Shown here: positions 9,274-17,678 of the stretch, piece by piece | Numbering within the stretch: the stretch's first letter is position 1 | Layout of the letters: each line of letters opens with the position of its first letter | Made by a program: the position numbers and the translations under genes | Source of the DNA: Cribrihabitans marinus | Lineage (GTDB): Bacteria > Pseudomonadota > Alphaproteobacteria > Rhodobacterales > Rhodobacteraceae | NCBI RefSeq assembly: GCF_900109035.1 | Contig: NZ_FNYD01000006.1 | Location: forward strand, 186,001 to 250,000 | DNA: 64,000 nucleotides | Reading direction: 5' to 3' | Notes under the pieces: model-generated | Told to the model about the DNA's origin: nothing | The model's database searches: none | What the model saw: only the letters and a program-made list of their open reading frames with translations

Positions 9274-10287
9274 TCAGCCGCCGCAGATACCCTGCAGGCG
9301 GATCCAGTCGCGGTCGGGCAGAACCGGCTCCAGCGTGCGGCCCGCCATCGGGTCCGCCTCGATGAGGCCGAGCACGGATTCACCCGTGACATCCTGCGCA
9401 TAGGCATAGGGCGATGACGGTACGGCAGCCTGCGCGAACACCGCCAGAACCGCATCGTCCGCCAGTGCCGGGCGCGGCGCGGACATGGCGGTTTCGGCGT
9501 AGCGGTCGAGGCTTTCGGGGGTCATCTGCCCGGTGGTGAGCAGCCGGAAGGATGCGATCGGCCCGGCATGGTCCAGAAGTTCGGCCAGCGGATCCTTGGC
9601 CTCGGCGCGCGCGCGTTCCAGCAGGATATGGCCGGCCGCAACCGCCGGATCCTCGTGGTCCTCGATCAGGGTGCGGTTCAGAACGACGATGCCGCCCGGC
9701 AGGTGCAGGCTGTTGGCGATCCCGCCCGGCAGCACCACAAGGCGCCGTACGCCGGTGCGCTGCGCCAGACGATCCAGCGCCGGTGCGGCCTCCTCGGGCG
9801 CGCAGGCCTGTCCGGCGACCCGTTCGACACGGTCCAGGATGCGCCGCCCGATCTCCTGCCGCTTGATGTCGGGCACCACCGAGACCGCGTGCCGCTGCAG
9901 CGCGCCGGGAAGCCACAGAAATAGAACCGCCGCGACCGACAGAGTGACCGCCGCGACACTGGCCCAGCGCAGGCGGCCGGGCCGCGGGCGGCTGCGCTCG
10001 ATCGCGGTACGCAGCCGCTCAATCGCCTCGATCATCGTGGTTTCGCTTTCGGCCAGCTCCAGCGTCTCACCCGGGTCGCCGTCGGGGTTGTAGATGGCGG
10101 GGAACTGGCCCGGATTGCTGCGTTCCAGCGCGGCGAGGGACCAATGCGTCAGGGCGCGGTCGTTCAGATCCGAGATCGTCAGCGTCGCGTCGCCGATCGA
10201 CGCGATCACCTCGCGCCGCTGGTCCTCCGGGGCAGGACGCCACAAGCCGGTCGCCTCGATCCGGTCATATTGTGTCAACGCTGTCAT
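9274..10287 (-). CDS. Membrane-anchored M48-peptidase-like protein lacking the zinc motif
   Basis: A 337-residue protein with a cytoplasmic N-terminal half, one membrane segment at about 108-130 (WASVAAVTLSVAAVLFLWL) and an outer domain. Residues 194-225 look like the M48 (HtpX/Oma1) core, with LHLPGGIVVLNRTLIED followed by AAGHILLER where an HExxH motif should stand; only one histidine remains. It is therefore probably not an active zinc protease. The start at 10287 gives MTALTQYDRIEATGLWRP. The gene is divergent from the exporter gene across 155 bp. It may be a conserved Rhodobacteraceae protein; its role is unknown. Confidence 0.72.
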   Translation of the reverse strand: MTALTQYDRIEATGLWRPAPEDQRREVIASIGDATLTISDLNDRALTHWSLAALERSNPGQFPAIYNPDGDPGETLELAESETTMIEAIERLRTAIERSRPRPGRLRWASVAAVTLSVAAVLFLWLPGALQRHAVSVVPDIKRQEIGRRILDRVERVAGQACAPEEAAPALDRLAQRTGVRRLVVLPGGIANSLHLPGGIVVLNRTLIEDHEDPAVAAGHILLERARAEAKDPLAELLDHAGPIASFRLLTTGQMTPESLDRYAETAMSAPRPALADDAVLAVFAQAAVPSSPYAYAQDVTGESVLGLIEADPMAGRTLEPVLPDRDWIRLQGICGG

Positions 10288-10442
10288 GCGGGATGTCTGC
10301 TCGCCTCGCTTTGGCGCAGAGTAGCACCGAGGGCCGGGCACGGCAAATCCGGGAACGCCCGGTTTTCGTTGCCAATTCCCCGACAAACGCCGTAGCAGTG
10401 TCGGCAGGGGGCGCGTGCCCGGTGCAGGGATCGAAAGACGTG

Positions 10443-11351
10443 ATGCAGTCCGAACAACAAACCGCGCCTCTGGCGGCGGCGGCGCTGATGCTCTCGGCGA
10501 TGGCGATCATCGGGGTGATCGACAACGCGGTCGTCCTGCTGGCCGAAGAGATCGGGCTGTGGCAGTTCCATTTCACCCGGTCGCTGGCGATGCTGCCGCT
10601 GCTCTGCGTGCTGCCGGTGCTGGGGCTCGGGTCGTTGCGCCCGCGCCGGCCGTGGCGGGTGGCCCTGCGCAGCCTGCTGATCGCGCTGGCGATGCTGTTC
10701 TATTTCAGCGCCCTGGCCCTGATGCCGATCGCGCAGGCGCTGGCGGGGCTGTTCACCTCGCCGCTCTTCATCCTGGTGATCACGGTGACGGGGCGGCGCA
10801 CACGGATCGGGCCGTGGCGGGTTCTGGCGGTGGTGCTGGGCTTTGCCGGGATCCTGTTCGTGCTTCAGCCGGATCCCGAGAAGCTGGACCTGATGGTGTT
10901 CCTGCCGGTGGCGGGCGGGTTCTTCTATGCGCTGGCGGCGATTGCCACGCGCACGATCTGCGCCGGCGAAAGCACCGTGGCCCTGCTGGCCGGGATGATG
11001 CTGGCGCTGGGCATCATGGGGCTCTGCGGCCTGTTGTGGCTTGCGCTCTTTCCGGCCCATCCCGCGCCCGGCCCGGCGGGGTTCGTCGGTCGCGGCTGGG
11101 TCTGGCCGATGGGCGCTGCGGGTCCTTGGGTGCTGGTGCAGGCGGTGGGCTCGCTGGCGGCGGTGTTCATGCTGATCAAGGCCTATCAGCTGGGCGAGCC
11201 TTCGCAGGTGTCGGTGTTCGAATACTCGGTGATGGTGTTCGGCCCGCTCTTCGCCTGGGTGGCGCTGGGCCAGGTGCTGGGGCCGTGGCAGGTGGCCGGG
11301 ATCGGCCTGATCGCGGTGGCCGGCGGCATCATCGCCCTGCGCTCGCGCTAG
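10443..11351 (+). CDS. EamA/DMT-family membrane transporter
   Basis: A 302-residue integral membrane protein with about ten hydrophobic segments in two repeated halves, the layout of drug/metabolite transporters with two EamA domains. The motif SALALMPIAQALAGLFTSPL in the first half and VSVFEYSVMVFGPLFAW in the second are typical. Family members export amino acids, nucleotides or other small metabolites; the substrate cannot be read from sequence. The ATG at 10443 (MQSEQQTAPLAAAAL) is chosen because the upstream open frame reads non-coding-like sequence. Confidence 0.88.
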   Translation: MQSEQQTAPLAAAALMLSAMAIIGVIDNAVVLLAEEIGLWQFHFTRSLAMLPLLCVLPVLGLGSLRPRRPWRVALRSLLIALAMLFYFSALALMPIAQALAGLFTSPLFILVITVTGRRTRIGPWRVLAVVLGFAGILFVLQPDPEKLDLMVFLPVAGGFFYALAAIATRTICAGESTVALLAGMMLALGIMGLCGLLWLALFPAHPAPGPAGFVGRGWVWPMGAAGPWVLVQAVGSLAAVFMLIKAYQLGEPSQVSVFEYSVMVFGPLFAWVALGQVLGPWQVAGIGLIAVAGGIIALRSR

Positions 11352-11390
11352 GGGCTTCAGATCGGGGCCGAAGGCCGCTAGCCTGCCGAT

Positions 11391-12038
11391 ATGATCGTGT
11401 CGCGCGGCCGCCGCTATGTCTTTGTGCACATTCCCAAGACCGGCGGAACGTCGCTGGCCCTGGCGCTGGAATCCCGCGCCATGAAGGACGACATCCTGAT
11501 CGGAGACACCCCGAAGGCCGAGCGCCGCCGTTCGCGGCAAAGGGATCTGCCGGCGCGCGGGCGGTTGTGGAAACACGCGATGCTGGCGGATATCGACGGG
11601 CTGGTTTCGGCCGAGGAGTTGTCGCGGATGCTGGCCTTCACGCTGGTGCGCAATCCCTGGGATCGGGCGGTCAGCTACTATCACTGGCTGCGCGTGCAGA
11701 CCTTCGACCATCCCGCTGTGGCGCTGGCCCGCGATCTCTCATTCGAGGCGTTCGTGACCCATGAGGAGACATGCGCCGCGTTCCGTGCCGCGCCGGCGGC
11801 GGCCTACATGCGGCGGGCGGACGGGGTCGAGCAGGGCGACCTCTATATCCGGATCGAGCATTTTGAGGCCGATGCCGCGCCGCTCTGGTCGCATCTGGGG
11901 TTTGCCCTGGACCTGCCGCATGAGAACCGGTCGCAGCGTGCCGCCGATTACCGGCGCTACTACACCGATCACAGCGCGGAATGCGTGGCGCGGGCCTGCG
12001 CCGAGGATATCGCCCGGTTCGGCTATCGTTTCGACTGA
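11391..12038 (+). CDS. Sulfotransferase-family protein
   Basis: A 215-residue protein of the sulfotransferase family 2 type, predicted to transfer sulfate from PAPS. The 5'-phosphosulfate-binding loop HIPKTGGTS is at 13-21 and the 3'-phosphate-binding VRNPWDRAVSYY at 86-97. Such short Rhodobacteraceae proteins are probably used on surface glycans, but the acceptor is unknown. It follows the exporter by 39 bp on the same strand, and the pair may be co-transcribed. A 194-bp gap follows in which I see no clear signal. Confidence 0.88.
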   Translation: MIVSRGRRYVFVHIPKTGGTSLALALESRAMKDDILIGDTPKAERRRSRQRDLPARGRLWKHAMLADIDGLVSAEELSRMLAFTLVRNPWDRAVSYYHWLRVQTFDHPAVALARDLSFEAFVTHEETCAAFRAAPAAAYMRRADGVEQGDLYIRIEHFEADAAPLWSHLGFALDLPHENRSQRAADYRRYYTDHSAECVARACAEDIARFGYRFD

Positions 12039-12232
12039 ATCTTCTCGATTGTTTCTGTGGGTGGTGCAATTCGGTGATTTTCGTCGGATTGCCTACCTTG
12101 CCCAAACAATGCCACAGTCTTGCCTTTCCGCCGGCATGAATAGGGCGCTCGAATCGTGCCCCCTGTCCCATATGGATCCGGTCGTTCCTTGCGCCCGGAT
12201 CGCGCGTCGCTGCCAAACGCGGGAATGACTTG

Positions 12233-12943
12233 ATGTTCGGATGGAACGAAACGGCCTGGACCGAGCCGCCCGAGGCGGCCGGGGATCCGCCGCCCTGCGA
12301 GGATCTGCTGATCACGGGGCAGGGCGGGTTTTTCAACGGTATGCGCGTCGCCACACAGGGTGGGTGGCGCGCGGTGGGCGAGCTGTCGGCGGGCGACCGG
12401 CTGCTGACCTTCGATCACGGGATGCAGACCGTCGTCGACATCCAGCGTGACACGCTGCACCTGCCGTCCCCGCCGCTCGACCCGGCGGACAGCCCGGTGC
12501 TGGTTCCGCCCGGCGCCCTGTTCAACCCGCAGCGGCTTTGGCTGATGCCCGAGCAGGGGCTGCTGGTGGAATCCGATACCGCCGAGGATGCGCTGGGCGA
12601 CCCGTTCGTGGTCCTGCCCGCACGGCTTCTGGCGGGGTTGCAGGGGATCGCGCCAGCGCGGCCGGCCGACGTGGTGCAGATCACGACGATCGCATTCCGC
12701 CAGGACGAGGTGATCTATTGCGATGGCGGGCTGATGGCGTTTTGCCCGCATCCCGAACCGATCGGCGCGCAGAGACTGCGCCGGGGGGCGGGACTTTACA
12801 GATTGGTCGCGGGCCGTGCCGCCGAGCGGATCGCCGCGCGGCTCCGGGACCACGGCGCGGTCAGTTCCGTCGCCAGCGACCCAAGGGCGTTGCCGGGGAT
12901 CCAGGAGGCTCCGGCACGTCCCGGCAGGCCGGAACGGGTCTGA
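12233..12943 (+). CDS. Hint-domain protein
   Basis: A 236-residue protein whose central part, from about residue 30, reads as a Hedgehog/intein (Hint) fold: GMRVATQGGWRAVGELSAGD RLLTFDHG, then a Hint-like C-terminal block with PARLLAGLQGI and VVQITTIAFRQDEVIYCDGG. These stand-alone Hint proteins are very common in Rhodobacteraceae, often attached to surface or calcium-binding proteins. Here there is no obvious partner domain and no clear splice-site Cys/Asn pair, so autoprocessing activity is doubtful. ATG at 12233 follows an in-frame TTG. It is followed by a set of hairpins. Confidence 0.75.
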   Translation: MFGWNETAWTEPPEAAGDPPPCEDLLITGQGGFFNGMRVATQGGWRAVGELSAGDRLLTFDHGMQTVVDIQRDTLHLPSPPLDPADSPVLVPPGALFNPQRLWLMPEQGLLVESDTAEDALGDPFVVLPARLLAGLQGIAPARPADVVQITTIAFRQDEVIYCDGGLMAFCPHPEPIGAQRLRRGAGLYRLVAGRAAERIAARLRDHGAVSSVASDPRALPGIQEAPARPGRPERV

Positions 12944-12948
12944 CCGGG

Positions 12949-12972
12949 CCCCGCGCCCCCGGCGCGGGGGTT
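12949..12972 (+). terminator. GC-rich hairpin after the Hint gene
   Basis: A stem of nine pairs (CCCCGCGCC 12949-12957 with GGCGCGGGG 12961-12969), loop CCC, then GTTT. It begins 5 bp after the Hint gene stop. A second inverted repeat (GTTTGGAG 12970-12977, CTCCAAAC 12993-13000) follows immediately. Confidence 0.55.
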
Positions 12973-13003
12973 TGGAGCGGAGATCCCTCGGTCTCCAAAC
13001 AGG

Positions 13004-13037
13004 ACCGGCGCACCCTCGGGTGCGCCGGTTTCCGTTT
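13004..13037. terminator. Strong hairpin with T-rich tail
   Basis: ACCGGCGCACC (13004-13014) pairs with GGTGCGCCGGT (13019-13029) around a CTCG loop, followed by TTTCCGTTTT on the plus strand. It probably stops transcripts coming from the Hint gene and may also act against read-through from fadJ on the other strand. Confidence 0.7.
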
Positions 13038-13064
13038 TCGCGAGCATTTCGCCTTCTGGCAGAG

Positions 13065-13085
13065 GCCCCGGGTCAAGCCCGGGGC
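13065..13085. repeat. GCCCCGGG-TCAAG-CCCGGGGC palindromic repeat
   Basis: An 8-bp perfect inverted repeat with a five-base loop, lying 10 bp beyond the fadJ stop. Near-identical CCCGGGTCAAGCCCGGG sequences are, from general knowledge, dispersed in many alphaproteobacterial genomes between genes. It may serve as the minus-strand terminator of the fadJ operon. Confidence 0.5.
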
Positions 13086-13094
13086 GGGTTTGCG

Positions 13095-15293
13095 TCAGGC
13101 GGCTTCCGCCTCGGGCGCGAACCGGCCATAGAAGCTCTGGCCCTTGTCGGCCATCTCGCGCAGCAGGGCCGGGCAGGCGAACCGGTCGCCATATTGCGCC
13201 GCCAGCTGGTCGCAGCGTTCCGCCGCATAGGGCGTCCCGATGATGTCGAGCCAGCTGAGCGGGCCGCCCGACCACGGCGCAAAGCCCCAGCCCAGAACCG
13301 CGCCAACATCGCCTTCGCGGATGTCCATCAGCACGCCTTCCTCCAGCGCGCGCACCGCTTCCAGCACCTGTGCGAACATCAGCCGTTCCTGCACCTCGAT
13401 CAGGTCGGGCTGCTCCTCGGCCAGCGGGTATTTGTCGGCCAGGCCCTTCCAGTATTCGACGCGCTTGCCCTTGTCGTCATACTCGAAGAACCCGGCTTTG
13501 GCCTTGCGGCCCAGACGCCCCAGATCCTCCATCCAGAAGATCAACTCGTCGGCGGGGTTTTCGGGATAGGCATCGCCCATCGCCTCCTTGGTCGCCCGCG
13601 CGATCTTGGCGCCCAGGTCGATCGAGGTCTCGTCGGTCAGCTGGATCGGCCCCACGGGGAAGCCCAGCTGCCGCGCGGCATTGTCGATCAGCACCGGCGA
13701 GACGCCCTCGGTGATCATCCGCGCACCCTCGTTCACGTAGGGAATGATGCAGCGATTGGCATAGAAGAACCGCGCATCGTTGACCACGATCGGCGTTTTG
13801 CGGATCTGGCGCACGTAATCCAGCGCCTTGGCCACCGCCCGGTCGCCGGTCTCTTTCCCCTTGATGATCTCGACCAGCAGCATCTTTTCCACCGGCGAGA
13901 AGAAGTGGATTCCGATGAACTGCTCGGGCCGTGCGCTGGCCTTTGCGAGGCCGGTGATCGGCAGGGTCGAGGTGTTCGAGGCAAAGATGCAGTCCTCGGG
14001 GATCACCGCCTCGACCTTCCGGGTCATCTCGGCCTTCACTTTGGGGTCCTCGAACACCGCCTCGATGATCAGGTCGCAGCCTTTCAACGCGTCCAGGTCC
14101 GGGGTCGCGGTGATCCGGCCCAGCATCGCCTCTTTCTTGGCGGCGTCGACCTTGCCGCGCTTGATGCCCTTGTCGAGATAGGTCTCGGTATAGGCCTTGC
14201 CCTTGTCGGCCGCCGCCTGGTCGCGGTCGATCAGCACGACCTCCATCCCGGCCTGTGCGCTGACCAGCGCGATGCCCGCGCCCATCATGCCGGCACCCAG
14301 AACGCCGATCTTCTTCACCGACTGGTCGGGAATGCCCTGGGGCCGCACCGCGCCCTTCTCCAGCGCCTGCTTGTTGATGAACAGGCTGCGGATCATTGCG
14401 CTGGAGGACGGGTTCATCAGCACATGGGTGAACCAGCGCGCCTCGACCTTGAGCGCGGTGTCGAAATCGACCAATGCGCCCTCGTAGATCGCGCTGAGCA
14501 GCGCCTTGGCTGCCGGAAACGCTCCTTGCGTCTTGCCGTTGACCATGGCGCTGGCCCCCACGAAGGTCATGAAGCCTGCCGGGTGATAGGGCGCGCCGCC
14601 GGGCATCTTCCAGCCCTTGGCGTCCCAGGGCTTGACCAGATCGGCGTCCTTGGCGGTCAGCACCCACTCTTTCGCCGCCGCCAGCGGATCGTCCGACACG
14701 GCATCTACCAGGCTCGCGCCCTTGGCCTTGGCCGGGTCCATCATCTTGCCTTCCAGCAGGACCGGAGACGCCGCCATAGCCCCCACCATGCGGCTGTAGC
14801 GCGTTGTGCCGCCGCCGCCGGGGAAGATGCCCAGCATGATCTCGGGCAGGCCGATCTTGGCCTTGGGATTGTCGGTCATCACCCGGTGGTGGCAAGCCAG
14901 CGCGATCTCGGTGCCGATGCCCGCACAGGTGCCGTTGATGGCACAGGCCACGGGCTTGCCGCCCTTCTTCGACTTGGGATCCATGCCCGCCAGCTCCAGC
15001 TTCCGCAGGATGCGATGGCCGTTCATGGTGAAATCGAACAGCGCCTTGGCCGGCTCGTCCCCGGCCTCCTCGCGGATCGTAGCCAGCACGTTCAGATCCA
15101 TGCCGCCGGCGAAATCCTTCTTGGCGCTGGTAATCACGATGCCCTTGACCGCGTCGTCGGCCAGGGCCCGGTCGAGATGCTCCTCGACCAGTCCGAACGC
15201 CTCGCGGGTGAGCACGTTCATGCTGCGCCCTTCGGCGTCCCAGGTGATGACGGCAATGCCGTCCGCGTCCACGTCATATTTGAAATCGGTCAT
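13095..15293 (-). CDS. fadJ: Bifunctional enoyl-CoA hydratase/3-hydroxyacyl-CoA dehydrogenase
   Basis: The alpha-type subunit of fatty-acid beta-oxidation; it hydrates enoyl-CoA and oxidises 3-hydroxyacyl-CoA with NAD. The 732 residues show a crotonase domain (about 1-200; SAKKDFAGGMDLNVL and oxyanion-type CAGIGTEIALACHHR), an NAD-binding domain (GVLGAGMMGAGIALVSA at about 325) and HAD C-terminal domains (FIGIHFFSPVEKMLLVEII). The start at 15293 has GGAGACG upstream and overlaps the stop of the cupin gene by four bases. It forms one operon with the cupin and thiolase genes upstream. The fadJ rather than fadB name is by alphaproteobacterial convention. Confidence 0.95.
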   Translation of the reverse strand: MTDFKYDVDADGIAVITWDAEGRSMNVLTREAFGLVEEHLDRALADDAVKGIVITSAKKDFAGGMDLNVLATIREEAGDEPAKALFDFTMNGHRILRKLELAGMDPKSKKGGKPVACAINGTCAGIGTEIALACHHRVMTDNPKAKIGLPEIMLGIFPGGGGTTRYSRMVGAMAASPVLLEGKMMDPAKAKGASLVDAVSDDPLAAAKEWVLTAKDADLVKPWDAKGWKMPGGAPYHPAGFMTFVGASAMVNGKTQGAFPAAKALLSAIYEGALVDFDTALKVEARWFTHVLMNPSSSAMIRSLFINKQALEKGAVRPQGIPDQSVKKIGVLGAGMMGAGIALVSAQAGMEVVLIDRDQAAADKGKAYTETYLDKGIKRGKVDAAKKEAMLGRITATPDLDALKGCDLIIEAVFEDPKVKAEMTRKVEAVIPEDCIFASNTSTLPITGLAKASARPEQFIGIHFFSPVEKMLLVEIIKGKETGDRAVAKALDYVRQIRKTPIVVNDARFFYANRCIIPYVNEGARMITEGVSPVLIDNAARQLGFPVGPIQLTDETSIDLGAKIARATKEAMGDAYPENPADELIFWMEDLGRLGRKAKAGFFEYDDKGKRVEYWKGLADKYPLAEEQPDLIEVQERLMFAQVLEAVRALEEGVLMDIREGDVGAVLGWGFAPWSGGPLSWLDIIGTPYAAERCDQLAAQYGDRFACPALLREMADKGQSFYGRFAPEAEAA

Positions 15294-15775
15294 TGGTCGT
15301 CTCCGATCTGCGCCGCCGTCAGCGGGCTTCCGTCCTTGCGGGTGAAGCGGGAGCCGCCGGCATCCGTCTTCACCATCATGTCCAAATCGCTGTAGTAAGC
15401 GGTCTCTTGCGGGGTGTGCGTGCCGACCACCAGAAAGGCGGCCGGCGCGTCGGATTTGTTGATAAGGTGATGGCCGTTGGGGTCGCCGGCCGGGAAGGCA
15501 GCGCAGTCGCCGGGCTGCATGGCATGCTCACCGCTGTCGTCCACCAGCGTGCAGGTGCCCTCCGTCACCATGACGAACTCGTCCTGCTCCATGTGATAGT
15601 GGCGCAGCGACGACATCGCCCCGGGCTCCAGCCGGACCAGGTTGGCGCCGAACTGGGTGAGGCCCCCGGCAGGCCCGAGCCGCTGGCTGCTGCGGCCCTG
15701 CATCGTCGCGGCCAGCTTGCCGGGATAGCCCGACCCGCCGCGCCGGTCGATCCGTGTCAGGTCCAGCTTGGGCAT
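15290..15775 (-). CDS. Single-domain cupin protein within the beta-oxidation operon
   Basis: A 161-residue protein with one cupin barrel, about residues 45-125. Motif 1 is LRHYHMEQDEFVMVTEG, with the HxHxxxxE metal set largely conserved, and motif 2 is MQPGDCAAFPAGDPNGHHLIN. The N-terminus (LTRIDRRGGSGYPGKLAA) and the C-terminal AYYSDLDMMVK segment are typical of a conserved proteobacterial cupin group of unknown role. It overlaps the thiolase stop upstream and the fadJ start downstream, so it is translated in step with both. A regulatory or small-molecule sensing role in acyl-CoA metabolism is only an inference. Confidence 0.85.
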   Translation of the reverse strand: MPKLDLTRIDRRGGSGYPGKLAATMQGRSSQRLGPAGGLTQFGANLVRLEPGAMSSLRHYHMEQDEFVMVTEGTCTLVDDSGEHAMQPGDCAAFPAGDPNGHHLINKSDAPAAFLVVGTHTPQETAYYSDLDMMVKTDAGGSRFTRKDGSPLTAAQIGDDQ

Positions 15776-16986
15776 CAGACGCGCTCGATGATGGTGGCCG
15801 CACCCATGCCGCTGGCGATGCACAGCGTGGCAAGACCGGTTTCCTTGTCCTGACGCTCGAGCTCGTCCAGCAGCGTGCCGATGATGATCGCGCCGGTCGC
15901 GCCCAGCGGGTGGCCCATGGCGATGGACCCGCCGTTCACGTTGACCTTGCTGTCCTCCACGTCGAAGGCCTGCATGAAGCGCAGCACGACGCTGGCAAAG
16001 GCCTCGTTGACCTCGAACAGGTCCAGATCGCCGATTGTCATGCCGGTCTCGCGCAGGATCTTCTCGGTCACCGGCACCGGGCCGGTCAGCATGATGGTGG
16101 GATCGGTGCCGATCTTGGCGGTGGCCTTGATCCGCGCGCGCGGCTTCAGCCCCCATTTCTCGCCGAACTCCTTGTTGCCGATCAGCACGGCTGCGGCACC
16201 GTCGACGATGCCGCTGGAATTGCCGGCATGGTGGATGTGGTTGATTTTTTCCAGATGCGGGTATTTCAGCATCGCCACCTTGTCGAAGCCCGGCATGTGC
16301 TCGCCCATCTGCTGGAACGAGGCATTGAGCGAGCCCAGCGCCTGCATGTCGGTGCCGGGGCGCATGTATTCGTCATGGTCCAGGATCGGAATGCCGTTCT
16401 GATCCCGGACCGTGATCACCGATTTCGCGAACCGGTTCTCCTTCCAGGCCTCGGCCGCGCGGCGCTGGCTTTCCACGGCCAGCGCATCGGCGTCGTCGCG
16501 GCTGAACCCGTATTCGGTGGCGATGATGTCGGCGCTGATGCCCTGCGGCACGAAATAGGTCTCCATCGCGATCGACGGATCCACCGCGATGGCCGCCCCG
16601 TCGCTGCCCATGGCAACGCGGCCCATCATCTCGACCCCGCCGGCGATATAGGCCTCGCCCGCGCCGCCGCGCACCTGGTTGGCGGCCAGGTTCACCGCCT
16701 CCATACCGCTGGCGCAGAAACGGTTGATGGCCAGACCCGGGATCGACTGGTCCAGGTCCGAGGCCAGCACGGCCGACCGCGCCAGGCAGCCGCCCTGTTC
16801 CATCACCTGGGTGACATTGCCCCAGATCACGTCCTCGACCGCGTGGCCGTTCAGGTTGTTGCGCTCCTTGACCGCGTTCAGAGTCAGCGCGCTCAGACGC
16901 AGGCTGGTCACCTCGTGCAGGGCGCCGTCCTTGCGGCCCTTGCCGCGGGGGGTGCGCAGCGCGTCGTAGATATAGGCGTCTGTCAT
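15775..16986 (-). CDS. fadA: Acetyl-CoA C-acyltransferase (thiolase)
   Basis: Cleaves 3-ketoacyl-CoA to acetyl-CoA and a shortened acyl-CoA. The 403-residue protein has the thiolase nucleophile cysteine in NRFCASGMEAVN (near residue 90), the GGSIAMGHPLGATGA histidine motif and the C-terminal catalytic cysteine in LCIASGMGAA. GAGGAGA precedes the start. It is the first gene of the thiolase-cupin-fadJ unit. A biosynthetic acetoacetyl-CoA thiolase is possible from sequence alone; the fadJ linkage favours the degradative role. Confidence 0.93.
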   Translation of the reverse strand: MTDAYIYDALRTPRGKGRKDGALHEVTSLRLSALTLNAVKERNNLNGHAVEDVIWGNVTQVMEQGGCLARSAVLASDLDQSIPGLAINRFCASGMEAVNLAANQVRGGAGEAYIAGGVEMMGRVAMGSDGAAIAVDPSIAMETYFVPQGISADIIATEYGFSRDDADALAVESQRRAAEAWKENRFAKSVITVRDQNGIPILDHDEYMRPGTDMQALGSLNASFQQMGEHMPGFDKVAMLKYPHLEKINHIHHAGNSSGIVDGAAAVLIGNKEFGEKWGLKPRARIKATAKIGTDPTIMLTGPVPVTEKILRETGMTIGDLDLFEVNEAFASVVLRFMQAFDVEDSKVNVNGGSIAMGHPLGATGAIIIGTLLDELERQDKETGLATLCIASGMGAATIIERV

Positions 16987-16996
16987 GGTTGTCTCC

Positions 16997-17635
16997 TCAA
17001 GCTCGATCCGACGGTTTGCCGGGCATCAGGTCATAGGGGTTTTTCCAGCCGGGCTGCTCGGAAAGCCGGGTCAGCCAGGCGTCGATATGGGGCCAGTCCG
17101 CGCGGTCGAAGCCGAACGGTTCGGGATAGTAGAGATAGCCGCAGCAGCTGAGATCGGCATTGGTCACGCCGTCGCCCACGATCCAGTCGCGCCCCTCCAG
17201 GTGCGCGTTCAGCGTGGCATAGGCGGCCTTGAGCCGGCCCTGGTTGAAGGCGATCACCTCGGCCGGGCGCTTGTCCTCGGGCAGGAAGTTCATCAGGAAC
17301 CGCGTCATCCCGGCCATCGAGCTGAGCTTGTGGTTGTCCCACAGCACCCAGCGCAGGATCTCGTAGGTCTCGTCGCGGTCGCGGCCGCCGAACCTGCCCG
17401 ATTTTTCGGTCACATAGGCCTGGATCGCGCCTGACTGGCTGGTGCGGAAATCGCCATCGACCAGCACCGGGGCCTCGCCCATGTTGTTGACATCCGAGCG
17501 GTACTGCGGCGAGCGGGTTGCGCCGCCGAAGAAATCGACATGCACCGGCTCCCAGTCCAGCCCCGACAGCTCCAACGCCAGGGCCGCCTTGTAGGAATTG
17601 CCGCTTTCTCCGAAGCAGTAGAGTTTGATCGTCAT
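16997..17635 (-). CDS. Glutathione S-transferase family protein
   Basis: A 212-residue two-domain GST. The thioredoxin-like N-domain begins IKLYCFGESGNSYKAALALE and contains the cis-Pro region GEAPVLVDGD and the glutathione gamma-glutamyl-binding TSQSGAIQAY. The helical C-domain holds GDGVTNADLSCCGYL. The start at 17635 has GAGGA upstream. It ends 10 bp before the thiolase start, so it probably leads that operon. The substrate is unknown; detoxification of reactive products is the default guess. Confidence 0.88.
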   Translation of the reverse strand: MTIKLYCFGESGNSYKAALALELSGLDWEPVHVDFFGGATRSPQYRSDVNNMGEAPVLVDGDFRTSQSGAIQAYVTEKSGRFGGRDRDETYEILRWVLWDNHKLSSMAGMTRFLMNFLPEDKRPAEVIAFNQGRLKAAYATLNAHLEGRDWIVGDGVTNADLSCCGYLYYPEPFGFDRADWPHIDAWLTRLSEQPGWKNPYDLMPGKPSDRA

Positions 17636-17678
17636 CGCGTTCCTCCTCGCGTTGCGTGCGCGGCCGGTGCCGGATTTT

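Noticed and set aside
10349-10366. CCGGG-AACG-CCCGG hairpin with TTTT between the M48-like and exporter genes
   Set aside because: Stem of only five pairs and no plus-strand gene immediately upstream, so a terminator role is not supported.
12816-15395. Very long open frames antisense to real genes (also opposite maeB, mnhAB and opgH)
   Set aside because: They mirror coding genes, lack family motifs and ribosome sites, and arise from high GC content; the sense genes show full domain signatures.
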